Below are positions 1 to 9,703 of a DNA stretch of 33,432 bases, piece after piece. Every line of letters starts with the position of its first letter. Positions within the stretch are counted from its first letter, which is position 1. A program made the position numbers and the translations under genes. The notes under the pieces are model-generated. The model saw only the letters and a program-made list of their open reading frames with translations, did no database searches and was not told the origin of the DNA. The DNA is from Rikenellaceae bacterium (GTDB lineage Bacteria; Bacteroidota; Bacteroidia; Bacteroidales; Rikenellaceae), in NCBI GenBank assembly GCA_030529085.1, contig JAUMXM010000023.1:1-33432 (forward strand). The letters are read 5' to 3'.

Positions 1-46
1 CTTCTGATCCGTAGTCAGATGCTCTATTCAATTAAGCTACGGTGCC
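1..46 (-). tRNA. tRNA-Arg (anticodon ACG), 3' part cut by window edge
   Basis: Read on the minus strand, the 5' acceptor strand GGCACCG is followed by TA, a D-arm GCTT...GAGC and an anticodon stem TCTGA/TCAGA enclosing the loop CTACGGA. This places ACG at positions 34-36, which decodes arginine CGN codons. The variable loop, T-arm and 3' acceptor strand lie beyond base 1, so the gene is incomplete only because the window ends. Confidence 0.9.
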
Positions 47-58
47 GAATTGCGAATG

Positions 59-90
59 CAAATGTAGGGCGAAAAAGGGAATTGTGCAAA
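59..90 (-). promoter_or_regulatory. Bacteroidetes-type promoter of tRNA-Arg
   Basis: On the minus strand, TTTG (87-90) is followed after 20 bp by TACATTTG (59-66), a full match to the TTTG / TAnnTTTG consensus. The predicted transcription start falls a few bases before the tRNA 5' end at 46. Confidence 0.7.
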
Positions 91-160
91 TAAATTGAGG
101 AAAAAATTTTAAAAATTTCATTGTCTGAAGACGTAAAAACGCTGCAAATAGCTGATACTG

Positions 161-1309
<1,149 letters not shown>

Positions 1310-1314
1310 CCTGG

Positions 1315-1346
1315 TTTGTTATTAATGAAAAATTGCGTTATTTTTG
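1315..1346 (+). promoter_or_regulatory. Putative promoter for the DUF4290 gene
   Basis: TTTG (1315-1318), a 20-bp spacer and TATTTTTG (1339-1346) match the Bacteroidetes consensus. The next plus-strand gene starts at 1536, which would give a leader of about 185 bases. Confidence 0.5.
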
Positions 1347-1350
1347 CCTT

Positions 1351-1358
1351 CAAAAGTA
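1351..1358 (-). promoter_or_regulatory. Putative -7 box for the sigma-54 activator gene
   Basis: On the minus strand the sequence reads TACTTTTG, matching TAnnTTTG, about 42 bases before the start codon at 1309. It sits back-to-back with the plus-strand promoter at 1315-1346, so the two transcripts would start in overlapping DNA. The -33 element is weak (TTTC rather than TTTG). Confidence 0.45.
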
Positions 1359-1535
1359 CAAAATCCCCCCACCGAAACCCAATCGTGGGTGCGAAGAGAG
1401 GGTGGGGCGCAGTGGGAGTAAAAGGGGGCGCAAATGGCGTATCGATGAGCCCCGAAAAGTGGCCGTGAGGCAGAATATGAGGTATGCAATGTAACCGAAT
1501 GGCTCCCGAATCAGGTAAACGGTATCATCCAACGT

Positions 1536-2213
1536 ATGAAAAAGAACTATAACTACACACGACGCAAGTTGTATCTGCCCGAGTATGGCCGACACATCCA
1601 TGAGATGATCGACTCGTTGCTCGAAATCGAGGATCGCTATGAGCGTAACCGCCAGGCCCGTGCCGTGATTGCCGTGATGGGCAATCTCTTTCCGCTGCTG
1701 CGCGATACGGCCGATTTTGCCCACAAGCTCTGGGATCACCTCTTCATTATGTCTGATTTTAAGCTCGATGTAGATTCTCCCTACCCGCGTCCCACGCGCG
1801 AAGAGCTGACCATCCGTCCCCGCCCGTTGTCCTATACGCAGGGGCGCATCGCCTATAAGCATTACGGCAAGTATGTCGAGCGCATCGCCCGCAAGATTGC
1901 CGAGGAGGCTCCTGCCGAGGGGGGTGCGCAGGCCATCGATAACCTGGCTCGCTACATGCGCACGAAGAGCTACGAGTACAACGAGGAGCACCCCAACAAC
2001 GAGACGATCGTAAGAGACCTCAAGCGGATGACCAACGATGCTATCCGTGTCGACGAAGAGGCCCTCAATAACCTCCGAAGCGACTATAAACAGCACCATT
2101 CGGCGCATGCTCAGAAGGGTCATGCCATGCGAAACAACCGTCAGCAGAAGGGACGTCAGCATCCGCACGGGCGTTCGAAAAACAACAATCAACATCGCAA
2201 TTTCACCAAATAA
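1536..2213 (+). CDS. DUF4290 family protein
   Basis: This 225-residue soluble protein has no signal peptide or membrane segment. It matches the DUF4290 family, conserved across Bacteroidetes and of unknown function. Visible family features are the Tyr/Arg-rich start with LPEYGRHIHEM (about 14-24), a long helical region with the ERNRQARAVIAVMGNLFP segment (37-54), and the FAHKLWDHLFIMSDF stretch (61-75). The last 40 or so residues form a low-complexity tail rich in His, Gln, Asn, Arg and Lys, suggesting a disordered nucleic-acid-binding tail (inference). The start is the ATG preceding KKNYNYTRRK, the usual family start. It is followed by the TlpA-like gene with its own promoter-like box. Confidence 0.85.
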   Translation: MKKNYNYTRRKLYLPEYGRHIHEMIDSLLEIEDRYERNRQARAVIAVMGNLFPLLRDTADFAHKLWDHLFIMSDFKLDVDSPYPRPTREELTIRPRPLSYTQGRIAYKHYGKYVERIARKIAEEAPAEGGAQAIDNLARYMRTKSYEYNEEHPNNETIVRDLKRMTNDAIRVDEEALNNLRSDYKQHHSAHAQKGHAMRNNRQQKGRQHPHGRSKNNNQHRNFTK

Positions 2214-2237
2214 GCCATAGGAAATAAAAAAAATGGT

Positions 2238-2245
2238 TATCTTTG
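2238..2245 (+). promoter_or_regulatory. Putative -7 box (TATCTTTG) for the tlpA-lpxH-thyA-folA run
   Basis: TATCTTTG matches the consensus and lies 23 bases before the ATG at 2269, predicting a leader of about 20 bases. No clear TTTG is seen 19-21 bp upstream, so the -33 element is weak or absent. Confidence 0.5.
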
Positions 2246-2268
2246 CTTTTTGAATTAGATATAACCCA

Positions 2269-3411
2269 ATGAATAAACAACTGATTTTTTCGTGTGCAGC
2301 GGCTGCTCTGATGTGTGCCGCCTGCCAATCGTCCAAAGTGGAAATCGACGGCCGTCTGCTCTCGGGCGAGGCCCAGGAGGTCTATCTCGAGCAGGTCAGC
2401 TCGATGCGCCAGCAGGTGATCGACACCGCTACGCTCGATGCCGAGGGTAACTATCGTTTTGCCCTCGAGGAGGCTTCGACGACCCCTTCGCTCTACAATA
2501 TTCTCTACGATGGCGAGCGTATTCCGCTCTTCGTGGCTGCCGGTGATCGTTTGACGGTCAATTCGGTGGGCAACCTGGTGCGTAACTACACGGTCGAGGG
2601 TTCCGATGAGTCGGAGCTGATGCGCCAATTCTACCAGGCGTTCATCGCCGGTGCGCAGAAGTTGGAGAACATCGCCAAGCAGGTTTCGGTGCAGTCGCTG
2701 CCCGCCACCGAGCGTGAGTCCCTGCTCCAGCAGTACACCGAGGAGTATTACCGCATCCGCCGCGAGCAGCTTCGCTTCATCGCCGAGCACAAGGCTTCGC
2801 TGGCGGCTGTCTATGCCATCTATCAGCGCCTGCCGGGCGACCAGCACCTGGTTGACGGTGTGAGCGACCTGATTCACTACCGCACCGTAGCCGAGGCGAT
2901 TGCCGAGAGCTATCCCGAGACCCCCTACCTGGTGATGCTGCGCGGCGATATCAGCCGCATGGAGGCTGCTCAGCGCCTGGCCGAGGAGATCACCGAGTCG
3001 ACCTTCCCCGATCTCGAGATGTCGAATATCTATGGCCAGAAGGTGAAGCTCTCGTCGTTGCAGGGCAAGGTGATCATGCTCGACTTCTGGTCGGCCGAGC
3101 TAGGCAACAGCAACCAACTCAATGCCGAGCTGAAGGAGATCTATGCCAAGTATAAGGATGCCGCTACGCCGTTTGAGGTCTATCAGGTGGCTGTCGATAC
3201 CTCGAAGCCGCTCTGGATCAACACCGTACAGGAGCAGCAGCTGCCCTGGATCTCGGTGAGCGATCTGCGTGGTCGCGCCTCGACGGCTCTGGGTACCTAT
3301 AACGTAACGAAGCTCCCCACCTCGTTCCTGATCGACAAGGAGGGTGAGATTGTGGCACGCGACCTGCGTGGCGCAGAGCTGGAGCGCAAACTCCAAGAGC
3401 TGACCCGCTAA
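2269..3411 (+). CDS. TlpA-like lipoprotein, thioredoxin fold without CXXC
   Basis: This 380-residue exported protein has a signal peptide ending in the lipobox MCAAC, with Cys19 the lipidated residue. Residues 23-110 look like the DUF4369 beta domain common in Bacteroidetes TlpA proteins, followed by a helical linker. Residues about 245-380 form an AhpC/TSA-thioredoxin-like domain, with VKLSSLQGKVIMLDFW before the active-site position and the cis-proline segment KLPTSFLID. The active site that normally reads WCxxC is WSAELG (274-279), so both redox cysteines are missing and disulphide chemistry is unlikely. It may act as a binding or scaffold protein in the periplasm (inference). Its stop overlaps the next start by one base (TAATG at 3409-3413), implying translational coupling. 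Confidence 0.85.
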   Translation: MNKQLIFSCAAAALMCAACQSSKVEIDGRLLSGEAQEVYLEQVSSMRQQVIDTATLDAEGNYRFALEEASTTPSLYNILYDGERIPLFVAAGDRLTVNSVGNLVRNYTVEGSDESELMRQFYQAFIAGAQKLENIAKQVSVQSLPATERESLLQQYTEEYYRIRREQLRFIAEHKASLAAVYAIYQRLPGDQHLVDGVSDLIHYRTVAEAIAESYPETPYLVMLRGDISRMEAAQRLAEEITESTFPDLEMSNIYGQKVKLSSLQGKVIMLDFWSAELGNSNQLNAELKEIYAKYKDAATPFEVYQVAVDTSKPLWINTVQEQQLPWISVSDLRGRASTALGTYNVTKLPTSFLIDKEGEIVARDLRGAELERKLQELTR

Positions 3412-4148
3412 TGCACTACTTCGCCTCCGATATTCACCTGGGCGCCGGCTCCGAGAGCGAGGCGCGGGCTACCGAGCAACGCTTCGTGGCTTGGCTCGAC
3501 CGTGTGGCCGAGGATGCCGAGACGGTGATTCTGGCGGGCGATATCTTCGATTTTTGGTTCGAGTACCAAGAGGTCGTCCCCAAGGGCTTTGTTCGCACAT
3601 TGGGGCGCCTGGCTGCGATGACCGACAAGGGCATCCGCGTCATCTTCCTCACCGGTAACCACGATATGTGGATAGGCGACTACCTGCATCGCGAGTGTGG
3701 GGTAGAGCTCTATACGGCCCCTGTCGAGTTGACGCTGGGGGCTAAGCGCCTCTTTGTGGCGCACGGCGACAACATGAACATCGAGGGGCAGTGGGTGTTG
3801 CAGGCGATGAACGCCATGTTCCGCTCGAAGTGCCTGCGTTGGCTCTTCTCGTGGTTCGTGCATCCCGATTTGGCCCTCAAATTCGGTCATTGGTGGAGCG
3901 GCCACTCGCGCAAGCAACATGCCAAGCACGACAGCCTCACCGAGAAGCTCACCGAGCCGCTAATCCGCTATGCGCGCACCTATGCCAAGTCGCACGAGAT
4001 CGACCACTTTGTCTTTGGCCACATGCACTACGCCCGTGACTACCGCGAGGGCGATTTCCATGTCCTCTCGCTGGGGGCCTGGGATTGCACCCCCTCCTAT
4101 GCGGTGCTCGATCGGGAGGGTGCGTTGACTTTGAAAATGCTCGAATAA
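3411..4148 (+). CDS. lpxH: LpxH-like UDP-2,3-diacylglucosamine diphosphatase
   Basis: This 245-residue calcineurin-like metallophosphoesterase has all five metal-binding blocks: D7-x-H9 (SDIHLG), GD..D at 43-47 (D44), GNHD (82-85), HGD (118-120) and GHMH (203-206). In lipid A synthesis LpxH hydrolyses UDP-2,3-diacylglucosamine to lipid X and UMP on the inner face of the cytoplasmic membrane. Length and the W/F-rich central region (140-165) fit the LpxH/YbbF group common in Bacteroidetes. The second block reads GNHD rather than the GNRD of E. coli LpxH, so assignment to exact substrate is from family resemblance only. The start overlaps the upstream stop by one base, and thyA begins one base after its stop. 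Confidence 0.8.
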   Translation: MHYFASDIHLGAGSESEARATEQRFVAWLDRVAEDAETVILAGDIFDFWFEYQEVVPKGFVRTLGRLAAMTDKGIRVIFLTGNHDMWIGDYLHRECGVELYTAPVELTLGAKRLFVAHGDNMNIEGQWVLQAMNAMFRSKCLRWLFSWFVHPDLALKFGHWWSGHSRKQHAKHDSLTEKLTEPLIRYARTYAKSHEIDHFVFGHMHYARDYREGDFHVLSLGAWDCTPSYAVLDREGALTLKMLE

Positions 4149-4149
4149 G

Positions 4150-5043
4150 ATGAAACAATACCACGACCTATTGCGCCGCATTGTGACCGAAGGTGTTGTG
4201 CGCGGCGACCGCACGGGTACCGGCACGAAGAGTGTCTTTGGCCACCAGATGCGTTTTAATTTGGAGGAGGGCTTCCCGCTGCTGACCACCAAGAAGGTCT
4301 TCTTGAAGGGTGTCATCCACGAACTGCTCTGGTTTTTGAAGGGCGACACGAATATCGCCTACCTGGTGCAGAACGGGGTCCATATCTGGGATAACGACGC
4401 CTTCCGCTACTACAACGAGCTTTGTGTGCAGCACGCCGTGTTGCCCGTCGATCGTGATACCTTCCTGGCTGCAGCCGGTGAGGAGTCGCCCATCGAGGGG
4501 TATCGCTTTGGCGACCTGAACCACGTCTACGGCTATCAGTGGCGCTCCTGGCCCAAGGCCGATGGGGGCATCATCGACCAGATCGAGTCCGCCGTCGAGC
4601 TCATCAAGCGCAACCCCGAGTCGCGCCGCATCCTCGTCTCGGCGTGGAATGTGGCCGAAGTGGAGGAGATGGCCCTGCCCCCCTGTCACGTCTTGTTTCA
4701 ATTCTATGTGGCCGATGGGCGCCTCTCGTGCCAGCTCTACCAGCGCAGTGCCGACACCTTCTTAGGTGTCCCCTTCAATATCGCTTCGTATGCCCTGCTG
4801 ACGATGATGATGGCGCAGGTCTGCGGCCTCAAGCCGGGTGACTTTGTCCACACGCTGGGCGATACGCACCTCTATCTGAATCATATGGAACAGGTCGAGG
4901 AGCAACTCGCACGCGAGCCGCGCAAGCTGCCCGTGATGAAGCTCAACGAGGCCCGCACTTCGATTTTCGACTTTGTCTACGAGGACTTCACGCTGGAGGG
5001 CTACGACCCCTATCCCGCGATTAAGGCCCCGATGTCTTTCTAA
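4150..5043 (+). CDS. thyA: Thymidylate synthase
   Basis: This 297-residue classical ThyA makes dTMP from dUMP using 5,10-methylenetetrahydrofolate and releases dihydrofolate. Visible motifs are the phosphate-binding RGDRTGTGT near residues 18-26, the LLWFLKG segment (59-65), the nucleophile Cys179 in [13 protein letters not shown] shortly after it, and the C-terminal KAPMSF. It is about 33 residues longer than E. coli ThyA because of an insertion around 85-120, as seen in several other bacterial and eukaryotic forms. It lies one base downstream of lpxH and three bases before folA, whose product recycles the dihydrofolate made here, a standard thyA-folA pairing. Confidence 0.97.
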   Translation: MKQYHDLLRRIVTEGVVRGDRTGTGTKSVFGHQMRFNLEEGFPLLTTKKVFLKGVIHELLWFLKGDTNIAYLVQNGVHIWDNDAFRYYNELCVQHAVLPVDRDTFLAAAGEESPIEGYRFGDLNHVYGYQWRSWPKADGGIIDQIESAVELIKRNPESRRILVSAWNVAEVEEMALPPCHVLFQFYVADGRLSCQLYQRSADTFLGVPFNIASYALLTMMMAQVCGLKPGDFVHTLGDTHLYLNHMEQVEEQLAREPRKLPVMKLNEARTSIFDFVYEDFTLEGYDPYPAIKAPMSF

Positions 5044-5046
5044 TAT

Positions 5047-5535
5047 ATGGTATCCGTCATCGTAGCAGTCGCCGCCAATGGCGTAATAGGCGACAAAAAC
5101 ACCCTCCTGTGGCGCCTCTCGGAGGATCTGAAGCGCTTCAAAGCCCTCACCGAGGGTCATCCCATTGTGATGGGACGCAAGACCTTCGAATCGCTGGGTC
5201 GCCCCCTGCCCAAGCGCGAGAATGTGGTTATCACGCGACAGGATATCGCCCTCGAGGGGTGCACTGTGGTCCACTCACTGGAGGAGGCACTCGCGCGTTT
5301 CAGCCCTGAAACAGAGGTCTTTATTATCGGTGGCGGCGAGATTTACGCCCAGGCTATGCCCCTGGCCGATCGCTTCTACTTAACGGTGGTCGAGGCCGAC
5401 TTCGAGGGCGATACGAGCTTTCCGGCATGGGATCGCGAGGCTTGGGAGCTGGAGTCGGTCGAGCGTCTGGAGCAAAACGAGAATCGCCCCTACAGCTTCC
5501 GATTCGAGAATTACACGCGCAAGGCGAAAAAATAA
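5047..5535 (+). CDS. folA: Dihydrofolate reductase
   Basis: This 162-residue type I DHFR reduces dihydrofolate to tetrahydrofolate with NADPH. The N-terminal strand VSVIVAVAANGVIG, the W22..D27 region (LLWRLSEDLKRFK), the GRKTFESLG segment (43-51) and the FIIGGGEIYAQA NADPH-binding segment are all present. The catalytic acid corresponds to Asp27. It is the last gene of the tlpA-lpxH-thyA-folA run. The ATG three bases after the thyA stop gives the usual family start. A short hairpin GCCGT-CCT-ACGGC at 5538-5550 follows, but its T-tract is poor, so it is at most a weak terminator. Confidence 0.96.
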   Translation: MVSVIVAVAANGVIGDKNTLLWRLSEDLKRFKALTEGHPIVMGRKTFESLGRPLPKRENVVITRQDIALEGCTVVHSLEEALARFSPETEVFIIGGGEIYAQAMPLADRFYLTVVEADFEGDTSFPAWDREAWELESVERLEQNENRPYSFRFENYTRKAKK

Positions 5536-5601
5536 TTGCCGTCCTACGGCTTTGATTATCAGCCGGTAATCTTTGGGGGTGAAAAAAACTCGCCTCCAAA
5601 G

Positions 5602-5633
5602 TTTGGTTTTGACTTATTTTTGCCTTATCTTTG
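5602..5633 (+). promoter_or_regulatory. Promoter of initiator tRNA-Met
   Basis: TTTG (5602-5605), a 20-bp spacer and TATCTTTG (5626-5633) match the Bacteroidetes consensus, about 18 bases before the mature tRNA 5' end. A second possible -7 box TATTTTTG lies at 5615-5622. Confidence 0.65.
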
Positions 5634-5651
5634 CATCACCAAACGATACAT

Positions 5652-5724
5652 CGCGGGGTAGAGCAGTTGGTAGCTCGTCGGGCTCATAACCCGGAGGCCG
5701 GAGGTTCGAGTCCTCCCCCCGCTA
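5652..5724 (+). tRNA. Initiator tRNA-Met (anticodon CAT)
   Basis: A complete 73-base cloverleaf without encoded CCA. The acceptor strands are CGCGGGG/CCCCGCT, the D-arm is GAGC/GCTC, the anticodon loop is CTCATAA and the T-arm is GGAGG-TTCGAGT-CCTCC. Two hallmarks mark it as the initiator rather than elongator form. The first acceptor pair is mismatched (C1 opposite T72), and the anticodon stem ends in three G-C pairs (GGG/CCC). It seems to be transcribed alone, with a promoter at 5602-5633 and a terminator directly after it. Confidence 0.95.
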
Positions 5725-5727
5725 CTC

Positions 5728-5762
5728 AAAAAGGAGAAACAATCAAGTTTCTCCTTTTTTTT
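5728..5762 (+). terminator. Intrinsic terminator after tRNA-fMet
   Basis: AAAAAGGAGAAAC (5728-5740), loop AATCAA and GTTTCTCCTTTTT (5747-5759) form a 13-bp perfect stem running into a T-tract. Confidence 0.85.
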
Positions 5763-5766
5763 CGTA

Positions 5767-5904
5767 TCGGGGGGGGGATTCCCCCGACCATATAGACAAT
5801 CCACCCCAACCCCCTCCTTTGATAAGGAGGAGCTTCAGTTGCGACTCGGGTACAAGAAACCCCGTAGTTCGAGGCATAGCGGTCTATGCGATGAACTACG
5901 GGGT
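5767..5904. repeat. Cluster of palindromes between tRNA-fMet and eno
   Basis: Three separate hairpins occupy this gap. TCGGGGG pairs with CCCCCGA around a G9 homopolymer (5769-5777). CCTCCTT-TGAT-AAGGAGG lies at 5813-5830. An 11-bp perfect stem CCCCGTAGTTC/GAACTACGGGG (5860-5870 with 5893-5903) encloses GCATAG-CGGT-CTATGC. The last could end the leftward eno transcript, though only a short T-rich stretch follows on that strand. The C-rich string beside the second hairpin resembles intergenic palindromes dispersed in Bacteroidales genomes (from memory, not tested). Confidence 0.5.
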
Positions 5905-5947
5905 AGTTGACACAACGCCCTGAGGCGTGGAATCTATTCTTGCAGGA

Positions 5948-7264
<1,317 letters not shown>

Positions 7265-7365
7265 TTATAGAATTTGTCCTTGTTTCCGTCGCTTTCCATC
7301 GAAAAAAAACACCTCGGTATCGCCATCGTTTCGCACCCAGGGCCACTTTTTCCCAATTTGCGCCA

Positions 7366-7373
7366 CAAAGATA
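7366..7373 (-). promoter_or_regulatory. -7 box of the eno promoter
   Basis: On the minus strand this reads TATCTTTG, a full TAnnTTTG match, upstream of eno. The -33 region has no clear TTTG. The rest of the 7235-7585 gap is A/T-rich and holds only this box, the plus-strand box at 7489-7496 and no gene I can support. Confidence 0.55.
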
Positions 7374-7488
7374 CACTTTTATGAATAAAAAACGAAATCC
7401 TACACCCTGATTTTTTGCGCAAAAAGAGGTTAAATCGGATTTTTTTTCGATTTCTGCTCCGAATGAACTAGAAATGACAAAAAAATGC

Positions 7489-7496
7489 TATATTTG
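7489..7496 (+). promoter_or_regulatory. -7 box for the small peptide / fimbrillin-like pair
   Basis: TATATTTG matches the consensus and sits 90 bases before the ATG at 7586. No convincing -33 element is seen. Confidence 0.45.
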
Positions 7497-7585
7497 CCAA
7501 ATATTGTTCTTTTTTTGGGGTGTCTATCACCCCCTTTGGAACAAGCAAACCGAACTTAAAACAAAAACTTCAAACACTACTAAAA

Positions 7586-7735
7586 ATGCAACTTAAAAAT
7601 CTTTTGGAGGCCTACGTGGCCCCCACGTTCGATGTCGTAGACATCGCAGTAGAGCAGGGCTTCGCTTTGAGCGACAGTGCTCCGGGCTCGTACGACGACG
7701 GCAATATCGAGGACGACTCCGATTCGTGGAACTAA
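7586..7735 (+). CDS. Small acidic 49-residue peptide of unknown function
   Basis: The internal ATG at 7586 is preferred to the one at 7520, because the residues before it are A-rich leader sequence without coding character and the protein then opens with MQLKNLLEAY. The peptide has an N-terminal amphipathic part, a middle block APTFDVVDIAVEQGFALS (12-29) and a very acidic Gly/Ser-rich tail ending in SDSWN. It has no classical signal peptide, membrane segment or cysteine. It resembles the short peptides with a P-x-V/F-x-V-V...E-x-GF-A-x-S core that precede surface lipoprotein or fimbrillin genes in Bacteroidales (recollection, not a search). The next gene starts 14 bases after its stop, so they are probably co-transcribed. 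Whether it is a chaperone, a secreted peptide or a translational-coupling leader is unknown. Confidence 0.65.
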   Translation: MQLKNLLEAYVAPTFDVVDIAVEQGFALSDSAPGSYDDGNIEDDSDSWN

Positions 7736-7749
7736 TATCGGTCAAGGCT

Positions 7750-9441
7750 ATGAAAAATCTCTTTACCAAATGGATGTTGATTGTCGCAGCGGCAACCGCA
7801 TTTGCCTGCTCGACCGATGAGCAGGATACGTTCATCGAGAAGGAGAGCGTACCGGTTTCGATCACGGCTACGGCCGCCTACGAGGCCGAGGCCGACACGC
7901 GCGCCACGCTCACCCCGAACGAGGCCGAGAACCTCTTCACGGCTGCCTGGGAGGTGGGTGACGCACTCGCCGTACGCACCGAGGTTTTGACCGATGGTAC
8001 CACCTTTGAGGGCAAAGAGTCGCAGGCCAAGCTGACCTACGACGGCTCGAGCTTCACGGGTACATTCAAGACCCAGGAGGGTGCCGTAGCGTGGAACTAC
8101 TACGCCTACTACCCCTACACGGAGAGCAACAGCGCGATTCCCTTTGGCGACCGCGTACAGAACGGCAACAACTACAACAGCGACTACGACCTGATGTTCG
8201 GCTCGACGCTGGGTATCGAGAGCGTAACCCCGGGCCAGACGGCCGACGGCGGCAACATCGCCATCGATATGCAGCACTCGATGGCCCTGGTTTACTTCCA
8301 CCTGACCAACACGGCCGAGTGGGCAGCCAACGAGAAGATCGTGAAGGCTGTTCTGACCTCGAATAAGTGGTTCTCGGGCGAGTATGCCAAGTTCAGCACC
8401 TCGGACTACGAATGGTCGATCGAGAGCGACTACCGCTCGACGGAGATCGGTATGACCTTCGAGGAGGGCACCAACCCGACGGCCGACGATGTAAAGCTCT
8501 ACTTCCACATCTTCCCGTACGCCGAGCCGAAGCTGACGCTGACGCTCTACACCGCTTCGCACAAGATGGTCATTGCCAACACCACCCCGAAGGCTTACAA
8601 CGCCGGCGTACTCTACAAGATCAGCAAGGATTGCACCGAGAAGTGGGTTGAGAATCAGCTTGGTCAGCTTGCAGCTCCCGTCATCAATGCCGAGGCAGGC
8701 GTGACCTATAACAGCGTCACCTTTACCTGGGATGCCGTAACCAACGCCGAGGGCTATGCCTACTCGATCAACGGCGGTGCCGAGCAGACGACTGCTTCGA
8801 CTTCGGTAACGATTTCGGACCTCACGCCCGAGACGGCCTACACCTATGCCCTGACCGTTCGCGCACTGGGTGATGGTGCCCTCTACAGCGACTCGGAGAG
8901 TGCTACGCAGAACTTCTCGTTCACCACCCCCGCAGCTCCCGCCGATGGTGAGGTAACTGAAAAGACCTTAACATTAGACCCCGCCGTTATGGATGCTTCC
9001 GAATTAGGAATCCCCACGGGTAAATCTGCACTTCAAGCAGCAACCGGTACGACTCACAAATGGACATATGGTGATATCGGATTTGAGTCGTTTATGTGTT
9101 TGACCACATCGGGGAACGCTGCAGGAGATAAAGTCCCGGTATTCTACTTCTATAAAGCCTCAACTGCAGGTCAGACGATGCTGAAGAACACCACCTCGCT
9201 GGGCGAGATTATCTCTATCACTATTACGTTGATTGACAACGGCACAAAGAAGGGTAGCGTCTTTACAATGAATGAGACTGCAAACGGTACTACGCAAGCC
9301 GTTGCATCAAACAAAGCTTCGACCAAAGCACAGGAGCACATTTACACCTTCACCGAAGGTAACAATGGAATGTTTGAATTCTTTGGTGCTCAAGAAGACG
9401 ATGGAAAAATCACTTCGATCGTAATCAACTACAAGAATTAA
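7750..9441 (+). CDS. Fimbrillin-like lipoprotein with FN3 and foreign-looking C-terminus
   Basis: The preferred start is the ATG at 7750, giving a signal peptide with Cys20 as the lipidation site. An upstream in-frame ATG at 7726 overlaps the preceding gene. The 563-residue product has three parts. Residues about 30-300 form a fimbrillin/Mfa-like beta-rich domain, marked by the EADTRATL segment typical of proteins cleaved or anchored during type V pilus assembly, a W-x-x-GD-x-hydrophobic block, and NYYAYYPY. Residues about 307-396 form a fibronectin type III repeat, APVINAEAGV... to ...SFTTPA. Residues about 400-563 are a Thr/Gly/Ser-rich beta domain I do not recognise. From about base 8955 onwards codon choice shifts towards A/T (TTA, GGA, AAA, ATA) and away from the strongly GC-ending codons upstream, suggesting recombination. 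It is probably a cell-surface adhesin or pilus tip component (inference). Confidence 0.75.
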   Translation: MKNLFTKWMLIVAAATAFACSTDEQDTFIEKESVPVSITATAAYEAEADTRATLTPNEAENLFTAAWEVGDALAVRTEVLTDGTTFEGKESQAKLTYDGSSFTGTFKTQEGAVAWNYYAYYPYTESNSAIPFGDRVQNGNNYNSDYDLMFGSTLGIESVTPGQTADGGNIAIDMQHSMALVYFHLTNTAEWAANEKIVKAVLTSNKWFSGEYAKFSTSDYEWSIESDYRSTEIGMTFEEGTNPTADDVKLYFHIFPYAEPKLTLTLYTASHKMVIANTTPKAYNAGVLYKISKDCTEKWVENQLGQLAAPVINAEAGVTYNSVTFTWDAVTNAEGYAYSINGGAEQTTASTSVTISDLTPETAYTYALTVRALGDGALYSDSESATQNFSFTTPAAPADGEVTEKTLTLDPAVMDASELGIPTGKSALQAATGTTHKWTYGDIGFESFMCLTTSGNAAGDKVPVFYFYKASTAGQTMLKNTTSLGEIISITITLIDNGTKKGSVFTMNETANGTTQAVASNKASTKAQEHIYTFTEGNNGMFEFFGAQEDDGKITSIVINYKN

Positions 9442-9467
9442 CAAATAGCTTGATCCCTTTATTTATT

Positions 9468-9501
9468 TCCCTCGACCTTTGCGGGTCGGGGGATTTTTTT
9501 T
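9468..9501 (+). terminator. Intrinsic terminator after the fimbrillin-like gene
   Basis: TCCCTCGACC (9468-9477), loop TTTGCG and GGTCGGGGGA (9484-9493) form a 10-bp stem with one G-T pair, followed by eight Ts. Confidence 0.85.
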
Positions 9502-9514
9502 GCGGGTGAAGGTT

Positions 9515-9544
9515 TTTGCAGTTTCGATATTTTTTTTATCTTTG
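9515..9544 (+). promoter_or_regulatory. Promoter of the mannonate oxidoreductase / uxuA pair
   Basis: TTTG (9515-9518), an 18-bp spacer and TATCTTTG (9537-9544) match the consensus closely. The first gene starts at 9704, so the leader is about 155 bases. It contains CGCTT-GCGCA-AAGCG and CTTGTT...AACAAG hairpins and the phased repeats at 9631-9666. Confidence 0.7.
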
Positions 9545-9630
9545 TAGATTGGAATACCAAATGGCCGCCGCTCGCCGTTAAGAGGGCAGCCGAGGCAGGG
9601 TATTTCGGCAGCAAGGCGGGGCCGCTTGCG

Positions 9631-9666
9631 CAAAGCGACCCATAGCGACTTGTTGCGACCTATAAC
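9631..9666 (+). repeat. 10-bp-phased direct repeats upstream of mannonate oxidoreductase
   Basis: Three GCGAC pentamers recur at exact 10-bp spacing (9635, 9645, 9655) within AAAGCGACC, CATAGCGACT and TGTTGCGACC, followed by TATAACAAGG. Bases 9641-9666 match 10552-10577, upstream of uxuA, at 21 of 26 positions. Confidence 0.6.
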
Positions 9667-9703
9667 AAGGCAAAAACAAGTTAAACTAAACATAAAAAAA
9701 ACT

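Noticed and set aside
1350-2336. A 328-codon frame antisense to the DUF4290 gene
   Set aside because: The DUF4290 protein on the plus strand is a family match. The antisense frame starts inside the TlpA gene and has no motif.
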